Of a stretch of 64,000 nucleotides of DNA, positions 26,852-35,207 are shown in pieces (within the stretch, counting starts at the first letter, position 1; each line of letters starts with the position of its first letter). The notes beneath the pieces were generated by a model. That model worked only from the letters and a program-made list of their open reading frames with translations, ran no database searches and had not been told where the DNA came from. A program made the translations under genes and the position numbers. The DNA is taken from positions 16,548 to 80,547 of the forward strand of contig NZ_JAAGVC010000025.1 in assembly GCF_010858045.1 (NCBI RefSeq), written 5' to 3'. The stretch comes from Nocardia cyriacigeorgica. GTDB taxonomy: Bacteria; Actinomycetota; Actinomycetes; Mycobacteriales; Mycobacteriaceae.

Positions 26852-27454
26852 ATGCACACTCCCACCGAAACCCGACAACACGCGGCCGACCGGCCGGCGG
26901 CCGCCGTCGTCATACCGACCGGCAGTAGTCGGCGCCGACTCATCGCCTACTGGGCCACCACCTTCGTCATCCTCTGCGAGCTGTTCGCCGGAGCGGCGTG
27001 GGACCTATTGACCATCGACTGGATGGAAGACCAGCTGGACCACCTCGGATACCCGGACTACTTCGCCTACATCCTCGGCGGGTGTCACCTCGCCGCCGCC
27101 GTCACGATCGCGGTTCCCGGTTTCGGGCTGCTCAAGGAGTGGGCGTACGCGGGTGTCTGTTTCCTGTGGGCGGGCGCCGCGGTGTCGTATCTGGCGCTCG
27201 GCGACGGACCGGTGTCGTGGGCGCCACCGCTGATGTTCCTCGCGTTCGCGTTCGCGTCGTGGGCGCTGCGGCCGGCCGACCGGCGAGCCGCAGGCCCTGA
27301 CCCGGCGCATCGGCCGCGGACCCGCGAATGGGTCGCGTCGATCGGGCTCGTCGCCGCCTTGTCCGCCATCTCGCTGCTGACGCTGCCCGTCACGGCCGAC
27401 ATAACCAGCGATTGGGCCGTCGAGCGCGGCTGGGTCGACGAGCAACAGCGATGA
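26852..27454 (+). CDS. DoxX-like membrane protein
   Basis: The 200-residue protein has four or five membrane segments. The family core is YWATTFVILCELFAGAAWDLL, YPDYFAYILGGCHLAAAVTIAVPGFGLLKEWAYAGVCFLWAGA and PPLMFLAFAFASWALRP, typical of DoxX-like (DUF4267-type) proteins. It starts 13 bases after the sigma factor gene and its stop overlaps a possible start of the next gene, so it belongs to the same operon. The function of DoxX proteins in this setting is not defined; links to redox stress are known in mycobacteria. Confidence 0.8.
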   Translation: MHTPTETRQHAADRPAAAVVIPTGSSRRRLIAYWATTFVILCELFAGAAWDLLTIDWMEDQLDHLGYPDYFAYILGGCHLAAAVTIAVPGFGLLKEWAYAGVCFLWAGAAVSYLALGDGPVSWAPPLMFLAFAFASWALRPADRRAAGPDPAHRPRTREWVASIGLVAALSAISLLTLPVTADITSDWAVERGWVDEQQR

Positions 27455-27498
27455 AGAACATGACCAACCTGTCACGAGCAGAACTATGGAGAAAACGC

Positions 27499-27993
27499 AT
27501 GCGCGTCAAGCACACTCGCGCCACAACGGTACTCACGCGCCTCGCCGCCGCGGCGCTCATCGTCGCCGCCGTGGGCGGCTGTAGCACGACAGACGACCCG
27601 GAGCGACCAGCCGGGGAGCAGGTCGACGTCATCGAACTCCAGGTACAGAACATCGGATACGAAGCTCTCGATCTCGGTCCGTCGGGGCCGAGTCTCGGCG
27701 ATATGGATGTCTTCTCCGGCAACGCGATACAGGACGGACGCACCGTAGGACAGGGCGGCGGCTCGTGCCAGACATTGCGGGTCGACGGCGATCACGTCCT
27801 CATGCAGTGCGTGATCACGATGGAGCTCGAGCGCGGATCGGTGACCATGCAGTCCACCTGGACCAGGGGTGCGAGTCCGCTCGACATGGCCATCACGGGC
27901 GGCACCGGCGAGTATCGCAGTGCGCGCGGCACCGTTCGTTTCTGGGACATCGCAACCCCGAACGAGCGCGTGCGTGCCGAGGTCATCCGTTGA
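27499..27993 (+). CDS. Lipoprotein with allene-oxide-cyclase-barrel-like domain
   Basis: The chosen ATG (MRVKHTRATT) has GGAG eight bases upstream and gives 164 residues. It places a good lipoprotein signal peptide at residues 1-28 with lipobox VGGC (Cys28). An earlier ATG at 27451 overlaps the DoxX stop and would add 16 residues. The mature part resembles the AOC-barrel/dirigent-like family, with DMDVFSGNAIQDGRTVGQGGGSCQTL and ITGGTGEYRSARGTVRFWD. Those domains bind small hydrophobic molecules; its ligand is unknown. It is probably anchored outside the membrane. Confidence 0.7.
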   Translation: MRVKHTRATTVLTRLAAAALIVAAVGGCSTTDDPERPAGEQVDVIELQVQNIGYEALDLGPSGPSLGDMDVFSGNAIQDGRTVGQGGGSCQTLRVDGDHVLMQCVITMELERGSVTMQSTWTRGASPLDMAITGGTGEYRSARGTVRFWDIATPNERVRAEVIR

Positions 27994-28090
27994 CCCGGGG
28001 TATCGCCGTGGCCGTGATGTCGCGGGGTGCGGGTTGCCGCCTCGCGACGAGCGGCGATCTCCGTTTCCCCGCCGGTTCGTAGGCGCGACC

Positions 28091-28524
28091 ATGAGGGATA
28101 TGGATCGCCTCGACGTCATCGACACCTGCACCCGCATGGTCTGGCACACCGACCATCGTGAATGGGACGAGCTCGCAGCCGTTTTCCACGACAGCGTGCG
28201 ACTGGACTACACGAGCCTCAACGGCGGCGAACCTGTCACGATGACGCCGGCCCAGATCGTGGCCGCCTGGCGCGAAACCCTGGGTGGTTTCGACGCCACT
28301 CAGCACCTGCTCGGCAATCACCTGGTGACCGTGGACGGCGACAGTGCGGTGTGCACCGCGTCCTTCAGGCCACCCACCGCAGCTCCGACGCATTCGGCGC
28401 TTCGCTGTGGACCCTCGGCGGCAGCTACCGCTTCGACCTGGCACGCATCGGCGCCGCCTGGAAGATCAGCGGCGTGGTGATGACAGCGTCCTGGGGCGAC
28501 GGCAATCGCGGCCTTCTGCCATGA
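28091..28524 (+). pseudogene. SnoaL-like protein gene broken by a one-base frameshift
   Basis: The first part reads in one frame from ATG 28091 (MDRLDVIDTCTRMVWHTDHREWDELAAVFHD... to DGDSAVCTASF). This is a normal SnoaL-like polyketide-cyclase/ketosteroid-isomerase fold start. The rest of the fold (QATHRSSDAFGASLW and TLGGSYRFDLARIGAAWKIS) is found only in another frame. Adding one base near 28364-28368 would restore a protein of about 145 residues. It could be a recent inactivation or a sequence error. It lies in the ECF41 cluster between the lipoprotein and the hydrolase remnant. Confidence 0.72.
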
Positions 28525-28552
28525 AACCCGTCTTCGACATTTGTGATACGGA

Positions 28553-29022
28553 GTGACGTTCGTGAAAGTCGACTTCGACAGCGCCGGTGTCGAACTCATC
28601 GGCAATCCGTACCCTGCCCGCGCACGGCGGGCCGGCATCGGGGGTGGCGGTGGCCGGGACATGGACCAGCGTCAAGGAGCTGATGGCCGACCGCTACGCC
28701 CGGCGCCTGCTCGGCATCTGCGCGACCGCGATGTACATGTCCGACAACGCCGCCGACGACCCCGCCGTGAAATCCCTTGCGCTGGTGGCGCCGTGGCTGC
28801 ACGACGCCACGATCTGTGCGCAGGTCTACGGCGGCAGCGAGGGCGGTGGCCGCCACAACGAGGACGCCCCCATCCCCGACGGCGCGCGGCTTCCACGCCG
28901 GTCTGGCCGAGTCCGAGGACATCGTCTGGACCGAGGGCACCCAGTTCGATTTCTACGACCAGGAACCGCAGGTCACCATTGCCGTCGACGCCGTCGCCGC
29001 CCATTTCCAGCGAACTCTGTGA
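28553..29022 (+). pseudogene. Remnant of an alpha/beta hydrolase gene, three frames and an internal deletion
   Basis: Recognisable hydrolase pieces lie in order but in three frames. First comes VKVDFDSAGVELIGNPYPAR near 28560. Next is GTWTSVKELMADRYARR joined to LLGICATAMYMSDNA and VKSLALVAPWLHD (28650-28820). The end block is EDIVWTEGTQFDFYDQEPQV (28915-29022). Intact members of this YcjY/dienelactone-hydrolase-like family have about 300 residues. Here about 70 residues between the KELMADRYA and GICA blocks are missing, including the usual DxRGxG segment. It is a decayed gene. The intact NmrA gene follows 30 bases later. Confidence 0.7.
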
Positions 29023-29052
29023 ACCCACCGACAAGAAAACGATAGGAAGCTG

Positions 29053-29868
29053 ATGATTCTCGTGACAGGAGCGACCGGCAATGTCGGCGCGGAAGTCGTC
29101 AAGGCGCTGACGGCAGCCGGGGAGCCCGTGCGAGCGCTGGTGCGCGATGCCTCGGGCACCGACGCGCCCGATGGCGTGGAGGTGGTGGCCGGCGATCTCA
29201 CCGCGCCCGAGACACTGAGCTTCGATGGGGTGCGCGCGATGTTCCTGCTGCCCGGCTACCCGGGTGTGGCGAAGGCGGCCGCGCAGGCCGGTGTCGAACA
29301 CATCGTGCAGCTCTCCGGCGTTTCCGCGGCCACCGGTGACACCGCCAACGCGATCACCCGCTACATGATGGCCGCCGAGCAGGAGACCACCGAGAGCGGG
29401 ATGGCGTGGACCATTCTGCGGCCCTGCGCGTTCGCATCGAATGCCCTGCGCTGGCTGCCGCAGCTGCGCGACGGTGATGTGATCCAGGTGTCGTTCCCAC
29501 GGGTGCGCACGGCTGCGCTGGATCCGCAGGACCTCGGCACGGTGGCCGCCACCGTCTTGCGAGCCGATTCCCATCGCGGCGAGATCCTCTGGCCCACCGG
29601 GCCGGAACCGCTCACCCCGGCCGAGCAGGTGGCGATCTTGGCCGAGGCCACCGGCCGCGATCTCACCTGCCTCGAACTCACCGACGATGAGGCGCGCGCC
29701 CACATGCTGGAGACCACTCCCGTCGAATACGTGGACGCCTTCTTCGACTTCTACGTCGACGGGGCCATCGATGAATCCATCGTTCGCCCGACGGTGGAAC
29801 AGATCCTCGGCCGCGCGCCGCGCACGTTCGGGCAATGGGCGGCGGACCACGCCGACGCCTTCCGCTGA
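29053..29868 (+). CDS. NmrA-type NAD(P)-binding reductase (atypical SDR)
   Basis: The 271-residue protein has the Rossmann motif at its start (MILVTGATGNVGAEVVKAL) and typical NmrA/atypical-SDR blocks: GVEVVAGDL, GVRAMFLLPG, GVEHIVQLSGVSA and WTILRPCAFASN. The serine and tyrosine of classical SDRs are not arranged as YxxxK, so a sensor or quinone-type role is possible. AGGAAG lies before the ATG. Members of this family are among the reductases that accompany ECF41 sigma factors, and this is the last gene in that direction before a convergent hairpin. Confidence 0.87.
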   Translation: MILVTGATGNVGAEVVKALTAAGEPVRALVRDASGTDAPDGVEVVAGDLTAPETLSFDGVRAMFLLPGYPGVAKAAAQAGVEHIVQLSGVSAATGDTANAITRYMMAAEQETTESGMAWTILRPCAFASNALRWLPQLRDGDVIQVSFPRVRTAALDPQDLGTVAATVLRADSHRGEILWPTGPEPLTPAEQVAILAEATGRDLTCLELTDDEARAHMLETTPVEYVDAFFDFYVDGAIDESIVRPTVEQILGRAPRTFGQWAADHADAFR

Positions 29869-29953
29869 CCTGGCCCTCGAATCGGATGAGTGACCAGGGC
29901 GCCGGGCTGACTCGCGCTCGAACGGCCGGCCGGCCGATGCGTCCGGCCGAGCC

Positions 29954-29987
29954 GCCTGCCCCGGGAACACGCTCCGGCGGGGCAGGC
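29954..29987. terminator. Hairpin between convergent genes
   Basis: A perfect 10-bp stem (GCCTGCCCCG at 29954-29963 with CGGGGCAGGC at 29978-29987) lies between the ends of the NmrA-type gene and mmsA. There is no T run, but its position suits bidirectional termination. Confidence 0.55.
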
Positions 29988-29995
29988 AACCGGAT

Positions 29996-31480
29996 TCAGG
30001 AGTTCGTCGGGAAGCCCAGGTTCACCTGGCTTTCCGAAGGCTCCGGCCAGCGGGTGGTCACCACTTTGCTGCGGGTGTAGAAGTGGATGCTCTCCGGGCC
30101 GTAGATGTGGGTGTCGCCGAACAGCGATTTCTTCCAGCCGCCGAACGAGTAGGCGCCGATGGGCACCGGGATCGGGACGTTGACGCCGACCATGCCGACC
30201 TCCACATCGAACTCGAACTGGCGGGCGGACTTGCCGTCGCGGGTGAAGATGGCGACGCCGTTGCCGTAGTAGTTGGCATTGACCAGATCGACGGCTTCCT
30301 GGTAGCTGCCGACGCGGACGACGGCGAGGACCGGCCCGAAGATCTCGTCGTCGTAGACCTTCATACCGGGACGGACCTCGTCGATCAGGCTGACGCCGAT
30401 GAAGAATCCATCGGAGTCGAACACCTGCTGACGGCCGTCGACCACGACCTTCGCACCCTCGGCGGCCGCGCCTGCCACATAACCGGCGACCCGGTCCCTG
30501 GCTTCGCGGGTGATCAGCGGTCCCATCTCCGAGTCCGGATCCGAACCGGGCCCGATCCGCAGGGCCCGCACCCGATCGGTGATCTTGTCGATCAGCGGGT
30601 CGGCGACCTCGCCGACGGCGACCAGCACCGACACCGCCATGCATCGCTCGCCTGCGGAACCGTACGCGGCCGACACCGCCGCGTCGGCCGCGGCGTCGAG
30701 GTCGGCGTCGGGCATGACCACCATGTGGTTCTTCGCCCCACCGAGGGCCTGCACGCGCTTGCCCTGGTCGGAGGCGCGGCGGTAGATGGCCTCCGCGATG
30801 GGTGTGGACCCGACGAAACTCACCGCGGCGACGTCGCTGTCGTCGATGAGTGCGTCGACGGCCTCCTTGTCGCCGTGCACCACATTCAGCACGTCATCCG
30901 GCAGACCCGCCTCACTGAAGAGTTCGGCGATGAACACAGCCGCGGAGGGATCCTTTTCGCTCGGCTTGAGGATGACGGTGTTGCCGCAGGCAATGGCCGA
31001 GGACACCATCCACAGCGGCACCATCGCGGGGAAGTTGAACGGGGTGATGCAGGCGACCACACCGACCGGCTGCTTCACCTGATGAACGTCGACCCCGCCG
31101 GCGACCTGTTCGGAGTAGTCGCCCTTGAGCAGATGCGTGAGCCCGGCCACGAATTCGACGTTCTCCACGCCACGAGCGATCTCCCCCACCGCGTCGGCGA
31201 CGGTCTTGCCGTGCTCGGCGGAGATGATCCGCGCCAGTTCCTCGCGTCGTTCGCCGATCAGGTGGCGAAGCCGGAAGAACACATCGGAGCGCTTGATGAG
31301 GCTGGTGGCGCGCCAGCCCGGAAGGGCGTTCTTGGCGATCTGGACGGCGTCGGCGACTTCCGGGGCGGAGGCGAAGACCACCTCGGCGGTCTGTGCGCCG
31401 GTGGCGGGGTCGAAGACCGGGCCGGTGCGTACCCCGGCGTCGATGCGTTTGCCGTTGAGGTAATGCGGAATGCGGTTCAT
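29996..31480 (-). CDS. mmsA: Methylmalonate-semialdehyde dehydrogenase, CoA-acylating
   Basis: This ALDH-superfamily enzyme converts methylmalonate semialdehyde to propionyl-CoA in valine and thymine catabolism. The 494-residue protein has PVGVVACITPFNFPAMVPLWM, the NAD-binding SFVGSTPIAEAIYRRAS, LGGAKNHMVVMPDAD and the catalytic cysteine in GSAGERCMA (Cys280). The CoA-dependent subfamily replaces the usual catalytic glutamate region with LGGAKNH, as here. It lies 25 bases downstream of mmsB in one operon, with a LysR regulator transcribed divergently from mmsB. Confidence 0.95.
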   Translation of the reverse strand: MNRIPHYLNGKRIDAGVRTGPVFDPATGAQTAEVVFASAPEVADAVQIAKNALPGWRATSLIKRSDVFFRLRHLIGERREELARIISAEHGKTVADAVGEIARGVENVEFVAGLTHLLKGDYSEQVAGGVDVHQVKQPVGVVACITPFNFPAMVPLWMVSSAIACGNTVILKPSEKDPSAAVFIAELFSEAGLPDDVLNVVHGDKEAVDALIDDSDVAAVSFVGSTPIAEAIYRRASDQGKRVQALGGAKNHMVVMPDADLDAAADAAVSAAYGSAGERCMAVSVLVAVGEVADPLIDKITDRVRALRIGPGSDPDSEMGPLITREARDRVAGYVAGAAAEGAKVVVDGRQQVFDSDGFFIGVSLIDEVRPGMKVYDDEIFGPVLAVVRVGSYQEAVDLVNANYYGNGVAIFTRDGKSARQFEFDVEVGMVGVNVPIPVPIGAYSFGGWKKSLFGDTHIYGPESIHFYTRSKVVTTRWPEPSESQVNLGFPTNS

Positions 31481-31505
31481 GGTCTGCGTCTTTCGGGTCG
31501 GAAGG

Positions 31506-32399
31506 TCAGGCGATGGTGTCGTCGATGTGCTTGATGATCAGCGTGCAGTCGCGGTCGCCGAGGCCGCTGTCGACAAGGTCGCGCAGCTGGCCCGCGACGA
31601 TGCTCGCCGTCGGCAGCGGGGTGCCGGTGGATTCGCCGGCCTGCAGCGCCAGGCCGATGTCCTTGTTGGCCAGGCTCGCGGCGAAGGTCGGATCGAAACC
31701 GTTGTTGGCGGCGGAGGTTTCGACGATTCCCGGTACCGGATACCAGGTGCGCAGCGCCCACGAATCCGCCGACGACACCGAGGCCACATTCCAGAACACC
31801 TGCGGGTCGAGCCCGAGCCGCTGGGCCAGCACCGCACCTTCGGCGCAGCCGGCCAGATTGATCAGCAGCATCATGTTGTTGCAGATCTTGGCGGCCTGAC
31901 CGGAGGTGGCGCCGCCGGTGCGAATGATGTTGCGGCTCATCGGCTCGACGAGTTCGGCCGCGGCATCCACGGCATCGGGTTCGCCGCCGAGCATGAAGGT
32001 CAGCGTCGCGGCGGCGGCGCCGCTGATGCCGCCGGAGACGGGCGCGTCGACGAAGCGGAATCCTTGGGCGCGGGCCATCACGTGCAGGGCGGCCGCGGTG
32101 TCGATATCGATGGTGGAGCTGTCCACCAGCAGCGCCGACGAATCCGCCCGGGCGAGTACCCCATCGGGGCCCTCGTACACCGCGCGGACGTTCTCACCCT
32201 TGGGCAGCATGGTGAACACGGCATCGACGCCCCGCACTGCCTCCGCGATCGACGCACAGGGCTTCACACCTTTCGCGGCCGCCGCGGCGAGCGCGTCGGC
32301 GTTCAGGTCGTAGCCGTGGACGGTGTGCCCTTTGGCCACCAGATTCGCCGTCATGGGGTGGCCCATATGGCCGAGGCCGATCCACGCGATTGTTGCCAT
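31506..32399 (-). CDS. mmsB: 3-hydroxyisobutyrate dehydrogenase
   Basis: The enzyme oxidises 3-hydroxyisobutyrate to methylmalonate semialdehyde, the step before MmsA. The 297-residue protein opens with the NAD Rossmann motif IAWIGLGHMGHPMTANL. It continues with the substrate block FVDAPVSGGISGAAAATLTFMLGG and the catalytic lysine region GQAAKICNNMMLLINLAG. The final segment KDIGLALQAGESTGTPLP is also typical. It is the first gene of the mmsBA operon. The 147-base gap to the divergent LysR gene holds a perfect inverted repeat. Confidence 0.95.
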   Translation of the reverse strand: MATIAWIGLGHMGHPMTANLVAKGHTVHGYDLNADALAAAAAKGVKPCASIAEAVRGVDAVFTMLPKGENVRAVYEGPDGVLARADSSALLVDSSTIDIDTAAALHVMARAQGFRFVDAPVSGGISGAAAATLTFMLGGEPDAVDAAAELVEPMSRNIIRTGGATSGQAAKICNNMMLLINLAGCAEGAVLAQRLGLDPQVFWNVASVSSADSWALRTWYPVPGIVETSAANNGFDPTFAASLANKDIGLALQAGESTGTPLPTASIVAGQLRDLVDSGLGDRDCTLIIKHIDDTIA

Positions 32400-32497
32400 C
32401 GTCGAGCTCCATCCTGATGTCGATTGGCATGAGATGAGTGATGCAGGCCACGCTATGGGACCCGACGCATTGAGATCAATGCAGTTCGCGACCTACT

Positions 32498-32527
32498 TTT
32501 GCAGCAAGGTGCTGCAAATTTGCAGCC
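32498..32527. promoter_or_regulatory. Inverted repeat between mmsB and the LysR gene (operator candidate)
   Basis: Arms TTTGCAGCA (32498-32506) and TGCTGCAAA (32510-32518) pair perfectly across AGG. A third half-site TTTGCAGCC follows directly at 32519-32527. The set ends 19 bases before the LysR start and about 100 bases before mmsB. It is the natural binding candidate for the LysR protein. Confidence 0.6.
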
Positions 32528-32546
32528 ACCGTGGTGAGATCGCGGT

Positions 32547-33479
32547 ATGACCGCAGAGCGACGACACATGGCCGCGGGCCAGCCCAACCCCGATGATCTG
32601 CTGGTCATGCTTGCCGTAGCGCGGCTCGGCAAATTCTCCGCGGCCGCCGATGCGCTCGGGGTGAACTCGACCACGGCGTCACGGCGCATCGCCGCACTCG
32701 AGAAGGCCATGGGCGGACGCGTCCTGGTGCGCGGATCGGGCGGGTGGGAACTCACCGAATTGGGTCGTGGCGCACTGGTCGTGGCCGAGGAGATCGAGCG
32801 ATCCCTGCAGCAGCTGGCCACGCCCGCTCAGGCCGCCCGCGACGGGGTGAGTGGCCTGGTGCGGATCGCGGCCTCGGACGGCTTCGCGGTCCGGTTCGCC
32901 GTGCCTGCCCTTGCCCGGCTGCAGGAAAGCCATCCACGGCTGTCGGTCGAGCTGATCAGCGCCACCCGGCGGGTACGCCAGAACCGGTCGGGTGTGGATC
33001 TGGAAATCGTGGCGGGCCGGCCGGACGTGCATCGTGCCATCGCCCGCTATCTGACCAACTACTATCTGGGCCTCTATGCCGGCGAGACCTACCTGTCCCG
33101 CCATGGGAGCCCCGCGACGCTGGCCGATCTCGCCGACCACCGATTGATCTACTACATCGAATCCGCCTTGCAGGTCGACGAATTGGATCTGGCCGCCAAG
33201 CTGCTGCCGCAGCCCGCCACCAGCTTGCGTTCGACCAGCGTGTTCGCGCATGTGGAGGCCACGGTCGCGGGTGCCGGAATCGGCATCCTCCCGGTGTATC
33301 TGGCCGACGAGCGACCGGAACTTCGCCGCCTGCTGCGCGAGGAGTTCAATCCAGAGATCTCGTATTGGTCGGTGGCACGCGAGGAATCCTTGCGCAGCAA
33401 CGCGGTACGCGCGGTGCTCGCCGCCCTGCGCAGTGAGGTCGAGTCGCGGTCGCACGAGCTGCGCGGACGTCCCGGCTGA
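32547..33479 (+). CDS. LysR-family regulator divergent from mmsBA
   Basis: The 310-residue protein has an N-terminal winged helix (DLLVMLAVARLGKFSAAADALGVNSTTASRRIAALEKAMGGRVLVR) and a LysR substrate-binding domain with SGLVRIAASDGFAVRFAVPAL and GAGIGILPVYLADERPELRRLL. Regulators of this layout next to mms genes respond to valine intermediates in other bacteria, often through AraC or LysR proteins; the effector here is unknown. The inverted repeat just upstream suggests it controls both itself and mmsBA. Confidence 0.88.
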   Translation: MTAERRHMAAGQPNPDDLLVMLAVARLGKFSAAADALGVNSTTASRRIAALEKAMGGRVLVRGSGGWELTELGRGALVVAEEIERSLQQLATPAQAARDGVSGLVRIAASDGFAVRFAVPALARLQESHPRLSVELISATRRVRQNRSGVDLEIVAGRPDVHRAIARYLTNYYLGLYAGETYLSRHGSPATLADLADHRLIYYIESALQVDELDLAAKLLPQPATSLRSTSVFAHVEATVAGAGIGILPVYLADERPELRRLLREEFNPEISYWSVAREESLRSNAVRAVLAALRSEVESRSHELRGRPG

Positions 33480-33565
33480 CGGTCCCGCCCGCCGTTCGCT
33501 TCCGGCGCGCCCACGGGGCATGTAGAGTCGTATCCTTGCGCCTCGGCGTCGGGAGGGGGTTCGGC

Positions 33566-34393
33566 ATGCTCACCGTTGCGCAGGATCTGCGCAGGTCGTC
33601 TGCGGTGTATTGGTATCTGGCGGTGGCCGGTTTCCGGCGGCAATGGCAATACAAACTGGCCATGTTCGCGGGACTGTTCACCAACTGTGTCTTCGGGCTC
33701 GTCCGCGCGGCGGTCATGGTGGCCGCGGTCGGGGCCGCGGGCAGTTTCGGCGACTACGACGCCGCGAGCATCGGCGCCTATGTGTGGATATCGCAGGGTC
33801 TGCTCGGCGCGGTCCAATTCATGGGGCCGAGTTCGGAATTGCGTGAACGGGTCCGCACCGGGGACATCGCGATCGACTTCCTGCGCCCGGTGGACGTGCA
33901 ATTCGGCTATCTGGCAGCGGATCTGGGCCGCGCCACCTGCACTTTGCTACCGCGCGGTGTGCCGAGCATCCTGGTCGGGACACTCACGTTCGGATTGACC
34001 ATGCCCACGACGCCGGGACCCTATGTCGTCGGCTTGATCAGCGTGGCGCTGGCGGTCGCGGTGTCGTTTCTGTGCCTGTTCGCGGTGGCCACCGCCGGTT
34101 TCTGGGTGGTGGAGACACGCGGAATCGAAATCCTGCACAGTACCTGCGGAGTGTTCCTGGCCGGGCTGGCCGTGCCGATCCACGCGTTTCCCGACTGGTT
34201 GCGCACCGTCGCGAACGCCACGCCGTTCCCGTCCATCCTGCAGGCGCCGGTCGATGTGCTCTCGGGCCGGGTGCTCGGGGTCGACGCGCTCCAGGTCGTC
34301 GGCGTCCAGTTGTTCTGGGTGGTGACGATCGGTGCGCTCGGTCAGGTGCTCCTGCGGGCGGGTCGACGCAAACTCGAGGTGCAGGGTGGTTGA
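33566..34393 (+). CDS. ABC-2 type exporter permease, first subunit
   Basis: The ATG has GGGAGGGGG six bases upstream and gives 275 residues. Six membrane segments are predicted from WQYKLAMFAGLFTNCVFGLVRAAVMVAAVG onward. The sequence fits the ABC2_membrane_6 permease family (LRERVRTGDIAIDFLRPVDVQFGYLAADLGR and the end LVLLRAG-like block). The next gene encodes a second, related permease and overlaps it by eight bases. The third gene encodes the ATPase. Substrate unknown; relatives lie in antibiotic or lipid export operons. Confidence 0.85.
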   Translation: MLTVAQDLRRSSAVYWYLAVAGFRRQWQYKLAMFAGLFTNCVFGLVRAAVMVAAVGAAGSFGDYDAASIGAYVWISQGLLGAVQFMGPSSELRERVRTGDIAIDFLRPVDVQFGYLAADLGRATCTLLPRGVPSILVGTLTFGLTMPTTPGPYVVGLISVALAVAVSFLCLFAVATAGFWVVETRGIEILHSTCGVFLAGLAVPIHAFPDWLRTVANATPFPSILQAPVDVLSGRVLGVDALQVVGVQLFWVVTIGALGQVLLRAGRRKLEVQGG

Positions 34394-35207
34394 TCGAACC
34401 GCGGCCGGCACCTGGCTCACCCCCTATCGTGCGGTATTGCGTTCGCGCCTCGACGCCCAGCGCAGCTACCGGCTCTCCTTCGCCAGCGATCTGTTCGGCT
34501 CGCTGTTGCTGGGGCTGGCCGAGTTCGGCGAAGTATGGGTGATCTTCGGCAGCGGGCGGGTGCTCGGTGGACTCGATCTGGATGGCGCGTTGTTGCTGTT
34601 CGGATTGAGCAATACCGCGTTCGCGCTGGCCCAGGTGCTGTTCGGGCACCTCGACCAGCTGCCGACGCTGATCAGGCTCGGCACCCTCGACATCTACCAC
34701 CTGCGCCCGCAACCACTACTGCTGCAATTGATCACCGGCGATATCGCGCTGCGCCGATTCGCCCGCGCGATCGTCTCGATCACGGTGCTGATCGTCGGGT
34801 TGGCTCGCAACGATATCGATTGGTCGCTCGCGTCGGTCGCCCTGCTGGTCATGGCGCTGGCGAGTGGTATCGCGCTGTTCGGTGGTTTGTTCGTCTGCGC
34901 CGCCGGCTGCCAGTTCTACCTGATCGACGGCTCCGAACTCACCAACAGCTTCACCTACGGCGGCGTCTTCGCCGCCACCCAGCCCGCCTCGGTGTTCCCA
35001 CCACCGTTGCGGCTGCTGTTCGGCTTCGCCATCCCGGTCGCGTTCACTGCCTACCTGCCCGCCATCGCCCTGCTCGGCGTGCCGGGGCCGGCGTTTCTGC
35101 CGGCCTGGCTTGCCTGGCTGACGCCGCTGGCCGCGCTGTGGGTATGGCTGATCGCGCTCGGCGCATGGCGGCTCGGCACCAGGCACTACCAGGGAGGCGG
35201 CGGATAG
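34386..35207 (+). CDS. ABC-2 type exporter permease, second subunit
   Basis: Starting at a GTG inside the end of the first permease, the protein has 273 residues and six predicted membrane segments. Matching family blocks are YRLSFASDLFGSLLLGLAEFGEVWVIF, LPTLIRLGTLDIYHLRPQPLLLQLI and ATQPASVFPPPLRLLFGFAIPVAFTAYLPA. It is a diverged homologue of its neighbour, so the transporter core is probably a heterodimer. The ATPase gene begins directly after its stop. Confidence 0.85.
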   Translation: MVDRTAAGTWLTPYRAVLRSRLDAQRSYRLSFASDLFGSLLLGLAEFGEVWVIFGSGRVLGGLDLDGALLLFGLSNTAFALAQVLFGHLDQLPTLIRLGTLDIYHLRPQPLLLQLITGDIALRRFARAIVSITVLIVGLARNDIDWSLASVALLVMALASGIALFGGLFVCAAGCQFYLIDGSELTNSFTYGGVFAATQPASVFPPPLRLLFGFAIPVAFTAYLPAIALLGVPGPAFLPAWLAWLTPLAALWVWLIALGAWRLGTRHYQGGGG

